64,000 nucleotides of DNA, from assembly GCA_009602735.1 (NCBI GenBank), contig WELA01002297.1, positions 45,142-109,141 of the forward strand, read 5' to 3'. Source of the DNA: Mesotaenium endlicherianum. Its lineage: Eukaryota > Streptophyta > Zygnematophyceae > Zygnematales > Mesotaeniaceae. Below, piece by piece: positions 32,811 to 44,533 of the stretch. Both the position numbers and the translations under genes were made by a program. How positions within the stretch are numbered: position 1 is the first letter of the stretch; each line of letters opens with the position of its first letter. The notes beneath the pieces were generated by a model. The model saw only the letters and a program-made list of their open reading frames with translations. It did no database searches and was not told the DNA's origin.

Positions 32811-33272
32811 CCTCTTCATCCATCTTGCTTCTTACCGCACTTTCTCTCAGCTGGTCACACAGACAGCTTACTCTCTCTTCAAGTTACACAGACTTAGCTG
32901 GTCACACAGACAGCTTCCTTTAGTCACACAGACAAGGCCACACAGACCTAAGCAGAACAAGCACTTAGCATAGATCTTGCACACACACTCTTTCGCGGAG
33001 ACTCTTCTTCTTTTCTTACTCTCAAAAGTTTACCATACAACTCCTTTCACAGCGCCTATATTCACTTGGCGGCTGCTCACCTACCTAGAACTCATTGACA
33101 CTCCAAACCTAAGGTCCTACTGTCCTGCACATCTACATAATCAACACCATGTTGACACATCGACGGTTCACCCACTTTGACTATGACACAAGTCTACACT
33201 ATGCATCGACACACACACATGCAAGCACAACAAACCGACATAAGCAAATAGAGTCAGGAGTGCCTATTTACA
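32811..33272 (-). repeat. 3' LTR of element H
   Basis: On the minus strand starts TGTAAATAGGCAC after the purine tract GCTGAGAGGGAGTA. The repeated part ends at ATGGATGAAGAGGA, after which this copy enters element G gag and the other copy enters H gag. Because the ATG lies inside the shared part, the exact LTR end is uncertain by about 15-20 bp. Confidence 0.78.
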
Positions 33273-36200
33273 ATACTCCCTCTCAGCTCCTACTTTATTT
33301 AACTACACACTCTCAAACCAAATATCTCACCACACCATTGGTGCTTAGCTCTTGGGACTGCCTTTGTCAAGGAATCAGCCTCCATCTTATAAGTCCTTAC
33401 GTATCTAAACTCTACACTGCCATCCAGCACACACTCCCTGCACTCATGATATTGAATATCAATGTGCTTACTGCTAGCGTGCTCTACTGGGTTCTTACCC
33501 AGTGCAATGCAGCTCTAACTGTCACTCAGAATCACCGTGGGTCTCTCTTGCGTGTAGCCAAGGTCCTCCAATAATCTTCTCAACCACAGAGCCTCCCTGA
33601 GTGCCTGTGAGGCAGCCATGTACTCAGCTTCCATGGAGGACAATGCCACCACCTTCTGCCTCTTACTCTTCCAAGTCACAACACCCTTGGCAAGAGAGAA
33701 TGCGTACCCTGTAGTAGACTTCCTGGTGTCTATATCACCACCCCAATCAGAATCACTGCAACCCTCCAAACTCACACTCTTTGTTCCTCCCAAATGCAAC
33801 CACAAATTAGGAGTGCCCCTCAGATATCTCAGGATTCTCTTCATCGCCTCCCAGTGAGCTGAACCTGGGTTCTCCATAAACCGCCTCACCACTCCAACAG
33901 CATTAGCAATATCAGGCCTTGTGCAGACCATTAAGTACATTATCCTGCCAGCCACCTTCCTCATAGGCACCTGAGACATCATCTCCCACTCTTCCTCACC
34001 CTTGGCACACATACTCGAGCTCAGCCTATGCTTAGGGTCAAGAGGCACGCTGACAGGCTTGCACATCTGCATATCAAACCTTTCCAGGACTGTCTGCAGG
34101 TAAGCTGGTTGCCCAAGCATGATCATCCTCCTGGCCCTCTCTCTCTTCACCTGTATGCCAAGCACGAACTCCACCTCTCCAAGATCCTTCATATCACATG
34201 TGCTACTCAGCACATCCTTCACTTCTTGGATCTTCTCCATCTTCTTCCCCACCAGCAGCAGATCATCCACATACAGCACCAGCATCACTCTGTCCTCCCC
34301 AATGCCCTTCATATAAAGGCTGCTGTCTGCATTTGACCTCATAAATCCTTGCTCTAACAGAAATGAGTCAATCTTCTGATTCCACATCCTGGGTGACTGC
34401 TTCAAACCATAAAGAGACTTCTTCAGCTTGCAAACCTTCTTGGGAAACCTGGCATCAAAAAATCCTTCAGGCTGCTCCATGTACACCTCCTGCTCCAAGT
34501 CCCCATTCAAGAATGCCGTCTTCACATCCATGTAATGCATCTCCATATCCTCCACAGCTGCGATCTGGGCCACCACTCTCACAGTAGCAATCTTGGCAAC
34601 AGGGGCAAACGTCTCATGATAATCTTCTCCCTCTGTCCGTGAGTACCCCTTTGCCACATACCTTGCTTTGTACCTGTCCACAGATCCATCTGCCTTTCTC
34701 TTCTTTTTGTAGATCCACCGGCCTCCAACAACCTTCTTGCCAGGTGGCAGGTCCTCCAAGTCCCAGGTGTGATTCTTCTCCAATGACTCCATCTCCTCTG
34801 CTGAGGCCTTCCTCCACTCCTTTGCTGCTTCTGTCTTCATGGCTGCCTCATAGGTCTTTGGCTCAGAGTCATCAACCATATAGGCAACCTCACACTCCAT
34901 TTCATCTTCTGCCAGTTCCTCAACGAGGTTGACATACTCATCCACTCCAAACTTCACAGGCTTCACACTCTCTCTGGTGGAGCTTCTTCTTGCTGCATGA
35001 CCCTCTCCACTGGTCGAGGCCTCAACACCAGTTCTTGACCTAGAGCTCCTCTCAGCTCTCTCTGCTGCAACAGGCTCCTTGCCTGCTCTTCTCCCTGGTC
35101 TCCTTTTGGCTGCTCTTGAGGGTCTCTCTCCAACGAACTCTACTTCACTGTCAGAGTCAGAGGCAGCTCCCTCTTGCTCAACACCTCTCTCCACTTCTGC
35201 CTGTCCTCCTGCAGCTGGCTGCTGCACCTCAGGCTGTACCTGAGCTCCCTCTGGAAATGCATCCAGTTCAGGCTGCACTCCCTCTGGCAACGCAGCCAGT
35301 CCAGGCTGCACTGCTTCCTTCTTTTCCAGATCTTTTGGAACATACCCCTCATACTGAATGGAGTTTAAAGGATCCATCACCCTCTCATTGAAGACAACGT
35401 CCCGGCTTACAACCACTTTACCAGTCTTGACATTCAGAACCAGGTACCCCTTACTCTCATCTGCATACCCCACAAATACACATCTCTCCGACTTAGGCTG
35501 CAACTTGTGCCTCTTCTCAATGGGGATATGAGACCACACCTCAAAACCAAACACTCTGAGCTCCTGCACAGACAACTTCTTCCCACTCCACACTTCTTCC
35601 GGGATCTTCCCTCCAAGTGATGAGGATGACAACCTGGCACTGACATATGCTGCTGTCTTCACTGCCTCTGCCCACAGGCTCACATGCACATCTGCAGCAA
35701 ATAGCATGGCTCTCGCTGACTCCATCAGTGTCCTGTTCTTCCTCTCTACTACCCCATTCTGCTGAGGGGAGTAGGTGACCGTGTGCTCATGCCTGATCCC
35801 TTGCTCCTTCAGATATTTGGAGAAGTACCCGTTCACATACTCTGTTCCATTGCCTGTTCTCAGAGTCTTGATCTTCCTCCCGCTCTGATTCTCCACTGCC
35901 AACTTGTACTCCAAGTACTTCTCAAATGCCTGGTCCTTGTGCTTCATGAAGTACGCTTCTGTCTTCCGGGAATAATCATCAGTGAAGGTGATGTACATCT
36001 TATTCCCTATCCTCTTGGCTGCTGTCCTAGCAGGCCCCCACACGTCCGAATGGACCAACTCCAAGGGCTCTGTGGCCCTCTTCACCTCTTCTCCTCTTGG
36101 AAATGCTGCTCTCGACTGCTTCCCCATCTGGCACCCTCTGCAGAAGTCCAAGCTCTGCCCACTGAAATCTGGTAGTCCTCCCTGCTTCTCCTTTGACATC

Positions 36201-36703
36201 TTCTTCAACTTCTGCTCACTGATGTGCCCCAGCCTCTGGTGCCACAGGTTGATGTCTCCACTCTTCTTCTCTTCAACCTGGGCTTCTCCTGCTGAGTTAA
36301 CCGCTTTGGCCTCCAGGGCCTGCAGTTCACACACCACCTCAGCTTCAAATTTTAGCTGGAACAGACTTCCCTTGACTGCTGCCTTTCGTGCTTTCAGGCA
36401 CACATCTCCCTTTTCAGTAAGAACCAAGCAAGAAGAGCCTTGAAACAGCACCTTGTTTCCCAATGCAGTAGTATTGGGCACAGAGAACAGATTCTTCACT
36501 AAGCCAGGTGTGTGCAGCACATCCTGCATTGTGAATTTCCACTGCTTCCTTTCAATCTTTGAATGCACAACTACCTTTCCTGTGCCAATCCCGGCCAGCA
36601 AATTTCCATCTCCCACTCTGATGGGAACAGGCTCACACAGCTTGTAGTCATACAGGAGATCTCTCCGAGACGTGCAGTGCCGGGATGCTCTACCCACCAC
36701 CTG
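33273..36703 (-). pseudogene. pol: Element H copia Pol (protease remnant, integrase, RT, RNase H)
   Basis: A 1061-codon frame (36700-33515). The start VVGRASRHCTS is the copia protease site, where VVDSGAS would be expected; three bases are missing and the catalytic Asp is lost. Integrase: zinc part WHQRLGH and CRGCQMGKQ, catalytic HSDVWGP (D219), LRTGNGTEY (G283 in place of the expected Asp) and NGVVERKNRTL (E319). RT: MDVKTAFLNG, KSLYGLKQSPRMW, YVDD near residue 811. RNase H: SDWGGDIDTRKSTTGYAF. A TAG after VILSDS (expected CAG, as element I has) cuts about 70 residues. The Asp to Gly change (GGC for GAC) should abolish integration. Confidence 0.92.
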
Positions 36704-37762
36704 TTCCTATCCTCCTCTGCAGCACATGTGTAAGCTTCCTCAACAGTGACAGCATGTGCATTCTCCTCATGGGCACGGGAGGAGGTACCTTCACTCTTCT
36801 TCTGTGGACAAGGCCTTCTCATCACACCTATAACAGACGAAGTCTGTGCAGCTCGATGCCAAGTGCTCGGGCTTTCCACATTGATAGCATGCCCTCACTC
36901 CTCCCCTGCCTCTTCCTCCTTGGTGGCCACCTCTGCTGGATGACCCTCCTCCTCCTCAACTTGTGCTGGCCACATTCATCTCCTCCAGTTGCAGAGCCAG
37001 ATCTGCTGCTGCTGCTTTCTTCACTCTCACCATCTCCATCTCCTTTTCACTGTTCAGCAGTCTGGTCTTCACTACTCTCAGTGTCATGGCATTCACATCC
37101 ATATTCAGCAGCACCTCCTTAGTCATGTTGAACTTGGGTCTCAGCCCCATCAGCAGTTGGATCACCTGGTCCGCCTCTGCTACCTCAGCTTCAATAGCTT
37201 GCATTTCTTGACTCAACTTCAGCATGCGGGAGAAGTACCCCTGTATGCTTTCTCCATCTTCCATTGCAAAGTGATTGAATTGCCTCTTGTAGATCTGCTT
37301 GCTAGCTGTGCTGACCGACTGATGAAACGTCTTCAATGCCTCCCATACTTCTATACTGGTTGTTAGTCTGCACACTCTCAACAGAGGCTCCGTCCCCAAG
37401 CTCTTGATCAGGAGCGAGAAGGCATGTGCCTCCCTTCTCTTCCACTTTGCGCGCTCCTTCTCTCTGGTTGTCACATCTGCTGCTGATGCTCCTGCTGCCA
37501 ACACTGCTGGCAGCGTATCCGTCCCGAGAACAATGTCCTTCAACTCGTACCGTGCTAACTGCGCCATGCACTTCATTGACCACACAAAGTACTCTGTACT
37601 CTTCCCATCAAAGTGCGGCATCCTCGAATCGCCTGCTCCATACCATGTCAAAAATAGGATGCCCTTCCCCCCGAAAGACAAATGAACATTTGTCTTTCCT
37701 ATGCGGGCAGAATCCCCCGTGGTTTCTCCCTTTGCCCTAAGTGCCCCCCCTGTCCTCTTCAT
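36704..37762 (-). pseudogene. gag: Element H copia Gag
   Basis: The minus-strand frame 37762-36956 (268 codons) is a copia-type Gag (MPHFDGKSTEYFVWSMKCM, SIEVWEALKTFHQ, LLMGLRPKFNMTKEVLLNM). A frame change near 36940 separates it from the zinc knuckle region, whose codons read CYQCGKPEHLASSC and CYRC (about 36830-36900). Both parts would bind and package RNA if joined. A second frame change lies before pol. Confidence 0.85.
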
Positions 37763-38214
37763 CCATCTTGCTTCTTACCGCACTTTCTCTCAGCTGGTCA
37801 CACAGACAGCTACTCTCTCTTCAAGTCACACAGACTTAGCTGGTCACACAGACAGCTTCCTTTAGTCACACAGACAAGGCCACACAGACCTGAGCAGATC
37901 AAGCATTTAGCATAGGTCTTGCACACACACTCTTTCGCGGAGACTCTTCTTCTTTTCTTACTCTCAAGAGTTCACCATACAACTCCTTTCACAGCGCCTA
38001 TATTCACTTGGCGGCTGCTCACCTACCTAGAACTCATCGACACTCCAAACCTAATGTCCTACTGTCCTACACATCTACACAATCAACACCATGTCGACAC
38101 ATCGACGGTTCACCCACTTTGACTATGACACAAGTCTACACTATGCATCGACACACACACATGCAAGCACAACAAACCGACATAAGCAAATAGAGTCAGG
38201 AGTGCCTATTTACA
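37753..38214 (-). repeat. 5' LTR of element H
   Basis: About 462 bp, very similar to 32811-33272. On the minus strand it starts TGTAAATAGGCAC at 38214 and interrupts element G gag after NYQAAV. Confidence 0.85.
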
Positions 38215-38745
38215 ACACAGCCGCTTGGTAGTTACGCCACCATGAGGTTGCTGCTCCTCCAAGCAAGGTTACGGCAAAAGCAAAGTAGTCCGGCTCGGGT
38301 ACTTCAAGGAATGCGAGGTACGTCTCCACTCGATAGAGCCACGAATTCAGGTTGGCACCTTTCCCGGGGTTGAAAGCGTCAGATTTGCCGGGCTTGATGA
38401 GCTTTCTTGCTCTCGTAGGCTCCTGTGGAGGCGCGGGAGCCGGGGCTAGATTTGGGATGTTGCTTGCAATAGGGCCAGCCATGGCAGCCCTAGCCTCTCT
38501 CGATGCTTGCACGGTTCCCTCGTAGATGGCCACACCCACTTGGTTGTGGTCGCTCATTAGAAAGGCTGCCCACTCACTCCTTGCGATGGGGTCAACCTTG
38601 CTATAGCGGCGGCCACGAGATCTGATGGCGGTCTTCCTTGTGATGCTCCTTGTGGCAGATTTTATTGCGTTGGCGCTGGAGGGGGGCCTCTTGGAGATGG
38701 AGCGCCACCTTTAAAAGCTTGCTGTTGGTCTGGAGGATCGGCCAT
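38215..38745 (-). pseudogene. gag: Element G gag, N-terminal part
   Basis: The first ATG after the primer site (38745) reads MADPPDQQQAFKGG but soon meets a stop. The frame from 38557 (MSDHNQVGVAIYEG) runs through APPQEPTRARKLIKPG and GANLNSWLYRVETYL to GGAATSWWRNYQAAV, a typical Gag capsid N-terminal domain. It is cut by element H. Confidence 0.8.
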
Positions 38746-38768
38746 CTTCTTGTGCCACCAAAGTGCCT

Positions 38769-38781
38769 GGCTCCGATACCA
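38769..38781 (-). promoter_or_regulatory. Primer binding site of element G
   Basis: Minus strand TGGTATCGGAGCC, one base after the LTR end. Complementary to the initiator methionine tRNA 3' end with one mismatch. Confidence 0.82.
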
Positions 38782-38782
38782 T

Positions 38783-39285
38783 TGTAGTGAGACAGATAGA
38801 TAAAGTACTTAGTAAAATAAAATACTTTATCTATTCAAGACAAGGATCTTTGAACACAAGTGGTAGCTTCTTGAGAGAGATGGTTTCTACAAAGTGAGTA
38901 TATTTCTGGAACTTGGCAAGTACAATAGTGATTCTGGAATGTCTTTCTATGTTCTAGCTCTCGCTTATATAATTGCTACATAAGTAATTTTTAGGAAGGT
39001 GCATGTCAATGTGTTGGCACCCAACACATCCCAAAAAGTGCCATCTCTTTCTAGAATAATGTACACATGTCATTTTGACCTAAAAATGGCATACTTGACT
39101 TTTGCCACATGGAGTTCTTTTAGGTCATGCTACCAATTTCGAAAATGCCCTAGAAAGTACAAGGAACATGAACCAGGCCACTGGAATATCTATTCACACT
39201 TGAACCCACACATAATAATTCTACAGATTTCCAAAAGTATTAAAATATGAAAAGCAACTAATATACTCTAGCATATATCACTACA
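38783..39285 (-). repeat. 5' LTR of element G
   Basis: 503 bp with perfect 8-bp inverted ends TGTAGTGA and TCACTACA. It lies next to the primer site of G and marks the outer end of the element. No second copy occurs in the window. Confidence 0.82.
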
Positions 39286-41599
39286 CAGCTTGTGTGTGAG
39301 AGCACGAATGAGCAAGACAATGAGAAGTCTTGCTAGAGTGGCGAACATTGAGCGAGAAGGGAGCAGGCAGTAAGCACACAAATGTGAAGCAGATTTGTGC
39401 AAGTAGTGTCGAGCAGAGGAGACAGCTTTGAGAGTTTGAGAGAGGAGACTGTGAGAGAGGGTGAGCTAGTAAAAAGGGGAGTGCAAGCAGACAGTAAAAC
39501 CTCGTTAGAGTGAGCAGCCAGGAAGCGGGCTGTATGTTTGCTAGCGGGCTTGACTTGTGCTCAGAAACTCAAACCAAAAAATAAAAAGGGAAGAGGCAAG
39601 GCATTAAGATTTGTAAGGTGTGAACAGATGTGAGCGGGCTAATGTGCACTGGCAAGAGGGCTAAGAGTGCAAAGAGGCAGTGCGGAAATAACAAGTTACA
39701 AGAGGAGAGAGAGTGAGGATGGGCTGCGCGCACTTCAGCTTGCTGAGAGGAATTTGAGAGATAGCAGCTGTGAGTGTGCTGAGAGGTTTTGTACTGCAAG
39801 AGAGTGAGCAGAGCATATGGAAATTACACAGCACAACAGATAGTGAGAACACGCAGAGAAGGCTACAGCAGGACGTGGCGTAAGAGTTGGAGCAAGAGAA
39901 GATGCGGCAGCAACAAGCGAAGCAACAACTACAGCAAAAAGAATGCAAAGTGTACAACATGGGGGGATGCCCCGTGGAGTTCAAGTGACCAAGAGATGGA
40001 GGTACCACCTTTGCAATCAAAGTGATAATGTGCATTGCCATGGCAAAATGAGATCTGTGTACAAAGAGTACATCTTGTGGGTGCTCCAGTGGTACTGCCT
40101 AGTAGCAGGCAAAAGAGTGAATGTGAGTGCATGTCTATTGAGGAGGGGCTGCTGAGCCTGAGTTATGATGAAGTATGGAGCACGACATTTGGGATTGCTC
40201 CAAGGCTTTGTGGAGTTGATTCAGCAGATATGTGTAATCGAGAAAGAGTCATTCTAAGGAGTCTCGAGAGAGTCTACAGAAGAGGGTTTTGGGAGCAGAT
40301 CTTAAAGAATATTTCAGTGATGAATGAGTGAGTAAAAAGTGCACTGGGGAGAGTTCAACTAGTGGGATTGTAGAAGTAGAAATCAGTCGGAATTGGATAA
40401 TGTTGGAGAGAGTTTAGTGAGGGAAGTTCTGTCAGCTAATACAGGTACATTGTAATCTTCCTGTGTGATGAGAAAAGAGCTGTAGATAAGCTGTGTAACA
40501 GCTGAGGGAGAAGTGGGGTTAAGAGAAGCTGAGTGGCTGTGAGAGAGTGTGTATATTGTTAGGAGATATATAGTTGCTGTGTGAGTGTGAGTGCCAACAT
40601 CAGAGCTGTGCCGGCACATCGGCCCAATGCTACATATATCTATGAGGAGCAGCGTAGGTGGTTAAGGAGCTGAGATGGCTGGAGAGTGCAGCCAGGATAA
40701 CTTAGAGGGAGCTGCTGATAAGCATGGTGGTGAGAGGATACATTGTGTAATGTGCTAAAATTAAAATATGGGGGTATGAGTAAATATGGAGAGGGTACTT
40801 ATATTGAGTATTTGACGAGAGAGTGTAAGAGTTTAGCAGAAGGGTAAGCCTTGCTGGTGGACAGAAGATATCGTAGAGGAAATATAAGGGAGTGCAAGAG
40901 GGAGCAGGAAGTAGGTTGTTGAAGAAAGAGAAATATTAAGAGAGATATTGCCAGTCTACTTGAAAGGAGGGGTGAACTGTTAAGCCTGAGCAGCTTGGTG
41001 AGGGAAGGAGAGACTACATAGTAAGAGGGAGTACAAGTGTGGTGATTACTGGTTTGGACAAAGAGTATAGCAAAAGAAGAGAGCTGCTGAGACTCAGCAG
41101 GTGTAGCAAGAGAGGAAGTCCGCATTCTAGAGAGAGGAGAAGATAAATGTCAATGGCAAGAGCTGGCTGAAGCTGGCTAAAGCTGGCTGGAGCTGGAGCA
41201 GAGGTGTGCTGGAGCTGGTTGGAGTTGGCTAGAGCTGGCTGGAGCTAGAGCAGGATTGTGTTGGAGCTGGCTGGAGCTTGAGCTGGAGCGGAGATGGTGC
41301 TGGATGAAGTCAGCCTGAAGGATAAAGCCAAGGATGGAGTCTGGAGCAGAAGGCAGGATCTGAAGAAACAAAAAGAGAAGATTTGGGCTAAGTTGTAGGG
41401 TGTGTTAGTATGACTACATTTGACTCACTGCTTTGTACAAAAATGCTAGATATGGAGGAGAACCAAAAATTAGAGTGAGTGCTATATTCATTTAGCTAGC
41501 AAGTCTGTTGAGTTGTGCTAAGGCGTTGATTGGTTTTGGGTGTCATGGTGTCTTGAGTGTAATTGTGAGGAGTGAATTAAAGTAGAAGCTGAGAGGGAG
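39286..41599 (+). other. Purine-rich non-coding interior of element J
   Basis: 2.3 kb without a frame resembling a known protein. The strand asymmetry (A and G on the plus strand) produces antisense Ser/Leu-rich frames that are not genes. It contains the minisatellite at 41158-41295. Confidence 0.5.
41158..41295. repeat. GCTGGCTGGA-type minisatellite
   Basis: Imperfect tandem runs of GAGCTGGCTGGAGCTGGAGC-like units between about 41158 and 41295. They explain the Ser/Gln-rich antisense frame there. Confidence 0.75.
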
Positions 41600-42409
41600 T
41601 GTTGAATATGTGCAACTTGCTACTTTAAGTTGTGTATATTAGCTTGATGAAGTTTAGACGAGTGTGAGCTGAGTGGTAGCTCTGTGGTGGATTAGTATAG
41701 TGACGATGTAAAAGTGTGTGAATCGACCATTGACTTTAGGTGTTGACTTGTGTGTTGGTAGTCTAGAGGTCAAAATTGATCATACGTTGTCTGTTGATTG
41801 ACTTAGCTTGTCAATGTGTGGATTGATAGGTAGTGACGGTTTACGTGAGTGTGTGGTAGCCGCCACCAAGGTGATTAAGTAGGCGAAAGAACATGTACGT
41901 GATTGCACTCTAGGAAGTAAGAAAGAAAGGTTGCCGGAGACGTGAGCAATGGAGGCCGATGCGTATGTGAATGGCCTTGTGCAATATTATGTGAGTGTGC
42001 GTATGTAGGTTGTATCACTGTAATAATGATATAACCAAGTGTGTGGAGTTGAGCCGTGAGTGCTCCTCCTGGGTTCAAGTGAGAACCCAAGTGCACTTAT
42101 GTGCACGAGAGGCTTAGCGTATTGAGAATTGCTGTGAGCACAACTTGTACGAGTGTAGCCTAGAGGACTGGAGCGGAAGTCTTACTGACTCCGTGAGCCA
42201 GTCATTTCACAAGCTCTACAGAGTGAGCTTGTTCGAGGGTGTGAGTTTATGGACTCAAGGAGTGTAGCCTGCCTTGATCACTGTCGAGCTGAGGTTACTC
42301 CAGTGGCGGACGAACTCCAAAGGAAGAGGGAGTTTAAGTGACTCCAAGCGTGAGTGAAGGTTAGCCCCAGTTATGTGTCGGCAACGTGAATTAATGATTA
42401 TTTTTAACA
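41600..42409 (+). repeat. Probable 3' LTR of element J
   Basis: Begins TGTTGAATATG after a polypurine tract and ends TTTTTAACA. The right end coincides with the point where gag of element F resumes (CCTTCTTGCTGC, as in D). No second copy is present for confirmation. Confidence 0.55.
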
Positions 42410-43771
42410 CCTTCTTGCTGCAATGTGCACATATTTGCGCCTTGCTAGCAGACAGCTGCTTAGCATCAGAATAAGGACAATCTCTCTTCTGATGTCCTGA
42501 TTTCCCACAATTCCAACATCCGTTTGCTGTTTCAGCAGTGTTGGCATGCTTAGCAAACCTATTGAAAGACCCGCTCTTCTTTTTAAAGTAAAAATTAGAG
42601 CTGGTGGCCTTAGGCGGAGAGGATTCCTCCCTCCTCTCTGGAGCCAAAAGCGTCCTGGAAGCCTCTTTATACCAGACTTTACCTTCCTTGACATTGCATG
42701 CTATCTCAGCAGCTTCGTCAATATCCCAGTCGATTCCGCGCTTTGCAGATAGATGCGGCCTGACTTCTCAATCTGTATCTTTGCCCAAACACAATAAGAA
42801 ATTGTCAACCACTATTCTGGGCTCGTGGATTCCTTCATTCTTGGCAAGATCCACCAGTCTGGACTTAACCTCCATCACTGTCTCGTTCTTTTGACGAACA
42901 AAGTGCACACAGCGGTGCACCTTGAGACTGCGGTCCTCTGGGAACTTGATTTCAAGCAATTTGAAGAAACGACGCAGACAATGCTCAACATCCAATTGGT
43001 CATCGCCAGCTTCCATATCTCTACAACAACTGGCCAACGCTTGCGCATGGCTTGATTCTGTAGAGGCACTATCGCCCTGCTGACCATTAAAAGGTGCGGC
43101 TCTACACGTTACTCGGTCCTGAGCATTGGCGATCTTTTTAGATAGCTCTGCACACACTCTACTCAATTTCGCGATAGATCCTGTATCATTCTCCTAAGTA
43201 GTCGCTCTTTGCTGACCCTCAGTGAGTTGCGTCATGGTATCCGCTAATTCTTCTGTTAGTGCAGTCAAGTCTACGCTCTCAACAGGTGCAACAGGCATTG
43301 CTCTTCCTGGAGACAAAGCGGACATGCGGGCTTTTGCAGCCTCTTTCTGGATTTTCAAATCCCTAGCCTTCTTTTGCTCTCTAAATGCCCATTCCTGAGT
43401 ACGGTCCTCATCCTTCCGGAAACTGGCGATAAAGAAACAAAGCATCCTTGCCCAAGTACTAAACCAGACTCATAAATGCAAGACGAGCCCTTCCGGATCT
43501 TCTCAAAGAAATCAGCCCAGTAGATTTCATCAAACTCTTCGAAAGTGAGACTGTTGCCACCGGTTCGTCCACTAAAGCACTTGGTAGACAACTTGAACTT
43601 AGGATTTTCATCCCTCTCATCACCAGCCACCTCAAAAGGTGACCAGTAAACACTGAATCTTACTCCAGCGTCTAGCGTTCTGCCCAAACCAGGTGCAAGA
43701 TAATGCTCGCTATACAGATTCTCACCGTTTGCAGAGATTTGTCGAGCAGCGTCTCTCGACGTATGGTCTCT
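42410..43771 (-). pseudogene. gag: Element F gag, main part
   Basis: Matches D gag in several frames: LYSEHYLAPGLGRTLDAGVR, GNSLTFEEFDEIYWADFFEK, CLRRFFKLLEIKFPEDRSLK, KSRLVDLAKNEG, and the first zinc knuckle CWNCGKSGHQKRDC. It retains a stretch of about 30 residues (KEAAKARMSALSPGRAMPV) that D has deleted, so it helps define the full-length Gag. The second knuckle is cut after CAHCSKK by element J. Frameshifts near 43450 and 43190. Confidence 0.85.
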
Positions 43772-43776
43772 TCTTG

Positions 43777-44519
43777 TGTAAGGTCATAGGTTTATAAGTG
43801 CATTTTTGAGTTTCATGAAAGTATATTTTGATTGCATAGTAGTGTAGAGTGCATTTTTGTGGTCATTTTGATATAAAGTTCATTGAATTTGCTCAAGTAT
43901 TGAGAGAGTTATGGATTTCCGAAGTATAATTAGTTTTGAGGTCGGTTGACGACTGTCCTTAATTCGCGGTGAGCGCGACCGTCGGATTGACCGACAGCGT
44001 CGAGCGATCTGGCCCGTTAGAATGAACTCGAACCTTCACGTAAGTTCGGTTGACGCGGAGTGCCGACTAGGTCGATTTACCTAGAAGTTTCGGTTTAGCC
44101 TAGCGCGTCTAAGATAGAATATTCTAGTAATGTCGATGCATGTATGTGGACGTCAATTTAGCCCGACACGTCAGATTAGACTGATCTGGCTTTCTCACGA
44201 ATATTCTGGAAGGGACGATTTGACGAACACTTAGGAAAATCCGTAGCTTCCTCCTAGGGAGGAGCACTTAGGCAGAAAATTATAAATAGGCATAACTTCT
44301 TTGTTTCTTATCGATTTTCACTTCTGTAAATTCCTACGGGTTTGTAATGACAAGGCCTTTCATCCCACATCATTTGTGAGCAGTTTCATGCCACTCAAAA
44401 TATCAAGTAATTTTCCTAAGCTTTCTTAGCAATATGCCGCTGCACTCTTGAGTATGATTGCAACTAGCTTTGTTCCTCGTGAGTCACTACGCTTCCACTA
44501 GGGCACTCTGCCCCTTTCA
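43777..44519 (+). repeat. 5' LTR of element E
   Basis: 743 bp, TGTAAGGTCATAGG to CCCCTTTCA. Closely similar to the solo LTR at 3059-3802 and to the 3' LTR at 49287-49953. AATTATAAATAGGC near 44278 looks like a TATA element (TATAAATA), placing the probable transcription start near 44310. Confidence 0.93.
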
Positions 44520-44521
44520 TC

Positions 44522-44533
44522 TGGTATCGGATC
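44522..44533 (+). promoter_or_regulatory. Primer binding site of element E
   Basis: TGGTATCGGATC, two bases after the LTR. It resembles the initiator methionine tRNA site with two mismatches in twelve. Confidence 0.7.

Larger units (their letters stand above)
32811..38214 (-). mobile_element. Element H: Ty1/copia element inserted in gag of element G
   Basis: Two LTRs of about 462 bp (32811-33272, 37753-38214) flank gag and a 1061-codon pol frame in copia order (integrase before RT). The LTRs are very similar, so the insertion is fairly young. Inactivating changes: protease motif disrupted, integrase catalytic Asp replaced by Gly, and a stop near the end of RNase H. I could not resolve a target duplication. 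Confidence 0.9.
30444..39285 (-). mobile_element. Element G: second Ty3 lineage with a DNMT remnant, minus strand
   Basis: On the minus strand: 5' LTR 38783-39285, primer site, gag (split by copia element H), the C-terminal part of a cytosine methyltransferase, RT, RNase H; integrase and 3' LTR are missing beyond element I. RT wording (KKDAMGNYTEKRMCGDYR, DLRQGFNQI, YIDD) places it near the C/D/F family, but the sequence is clearly divergent. A deletion between mid-gag and the methyltransferase has removed zinc knuckle, protease and methyltransferase N-terminus. Confidence 0.82.
39286..42409 (+). mobile_element. Element J: non-coding LTR element remnant
   Basis: The internal part 39286-41599 is purine-rich (GAGAG, GAGTGAG) and lacks any recognisable gag or pol. 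It ends in GCTGAGAGGGAG, the same tract that precedes copia LTRs H and I, followed by an LTR-like block to 42409. The left end is lost at element G. I interpret it as a large non-autonomous (LARD-like) copia derivative. This is inference. Confidence 0.5.

Noticed and set aside
32800-32830. Gag start codon of element H lying inside its LTR
   Set aside because: The ATGGATGAAGAGGA shared by both LTR ends could equally be chance identity with element G gag; the boundary is unresolved.
41177-41371. Ser/Gln-rich minus-strand frame
   Set aside because: Produced by the GCTGGCTGGA minisatellite.
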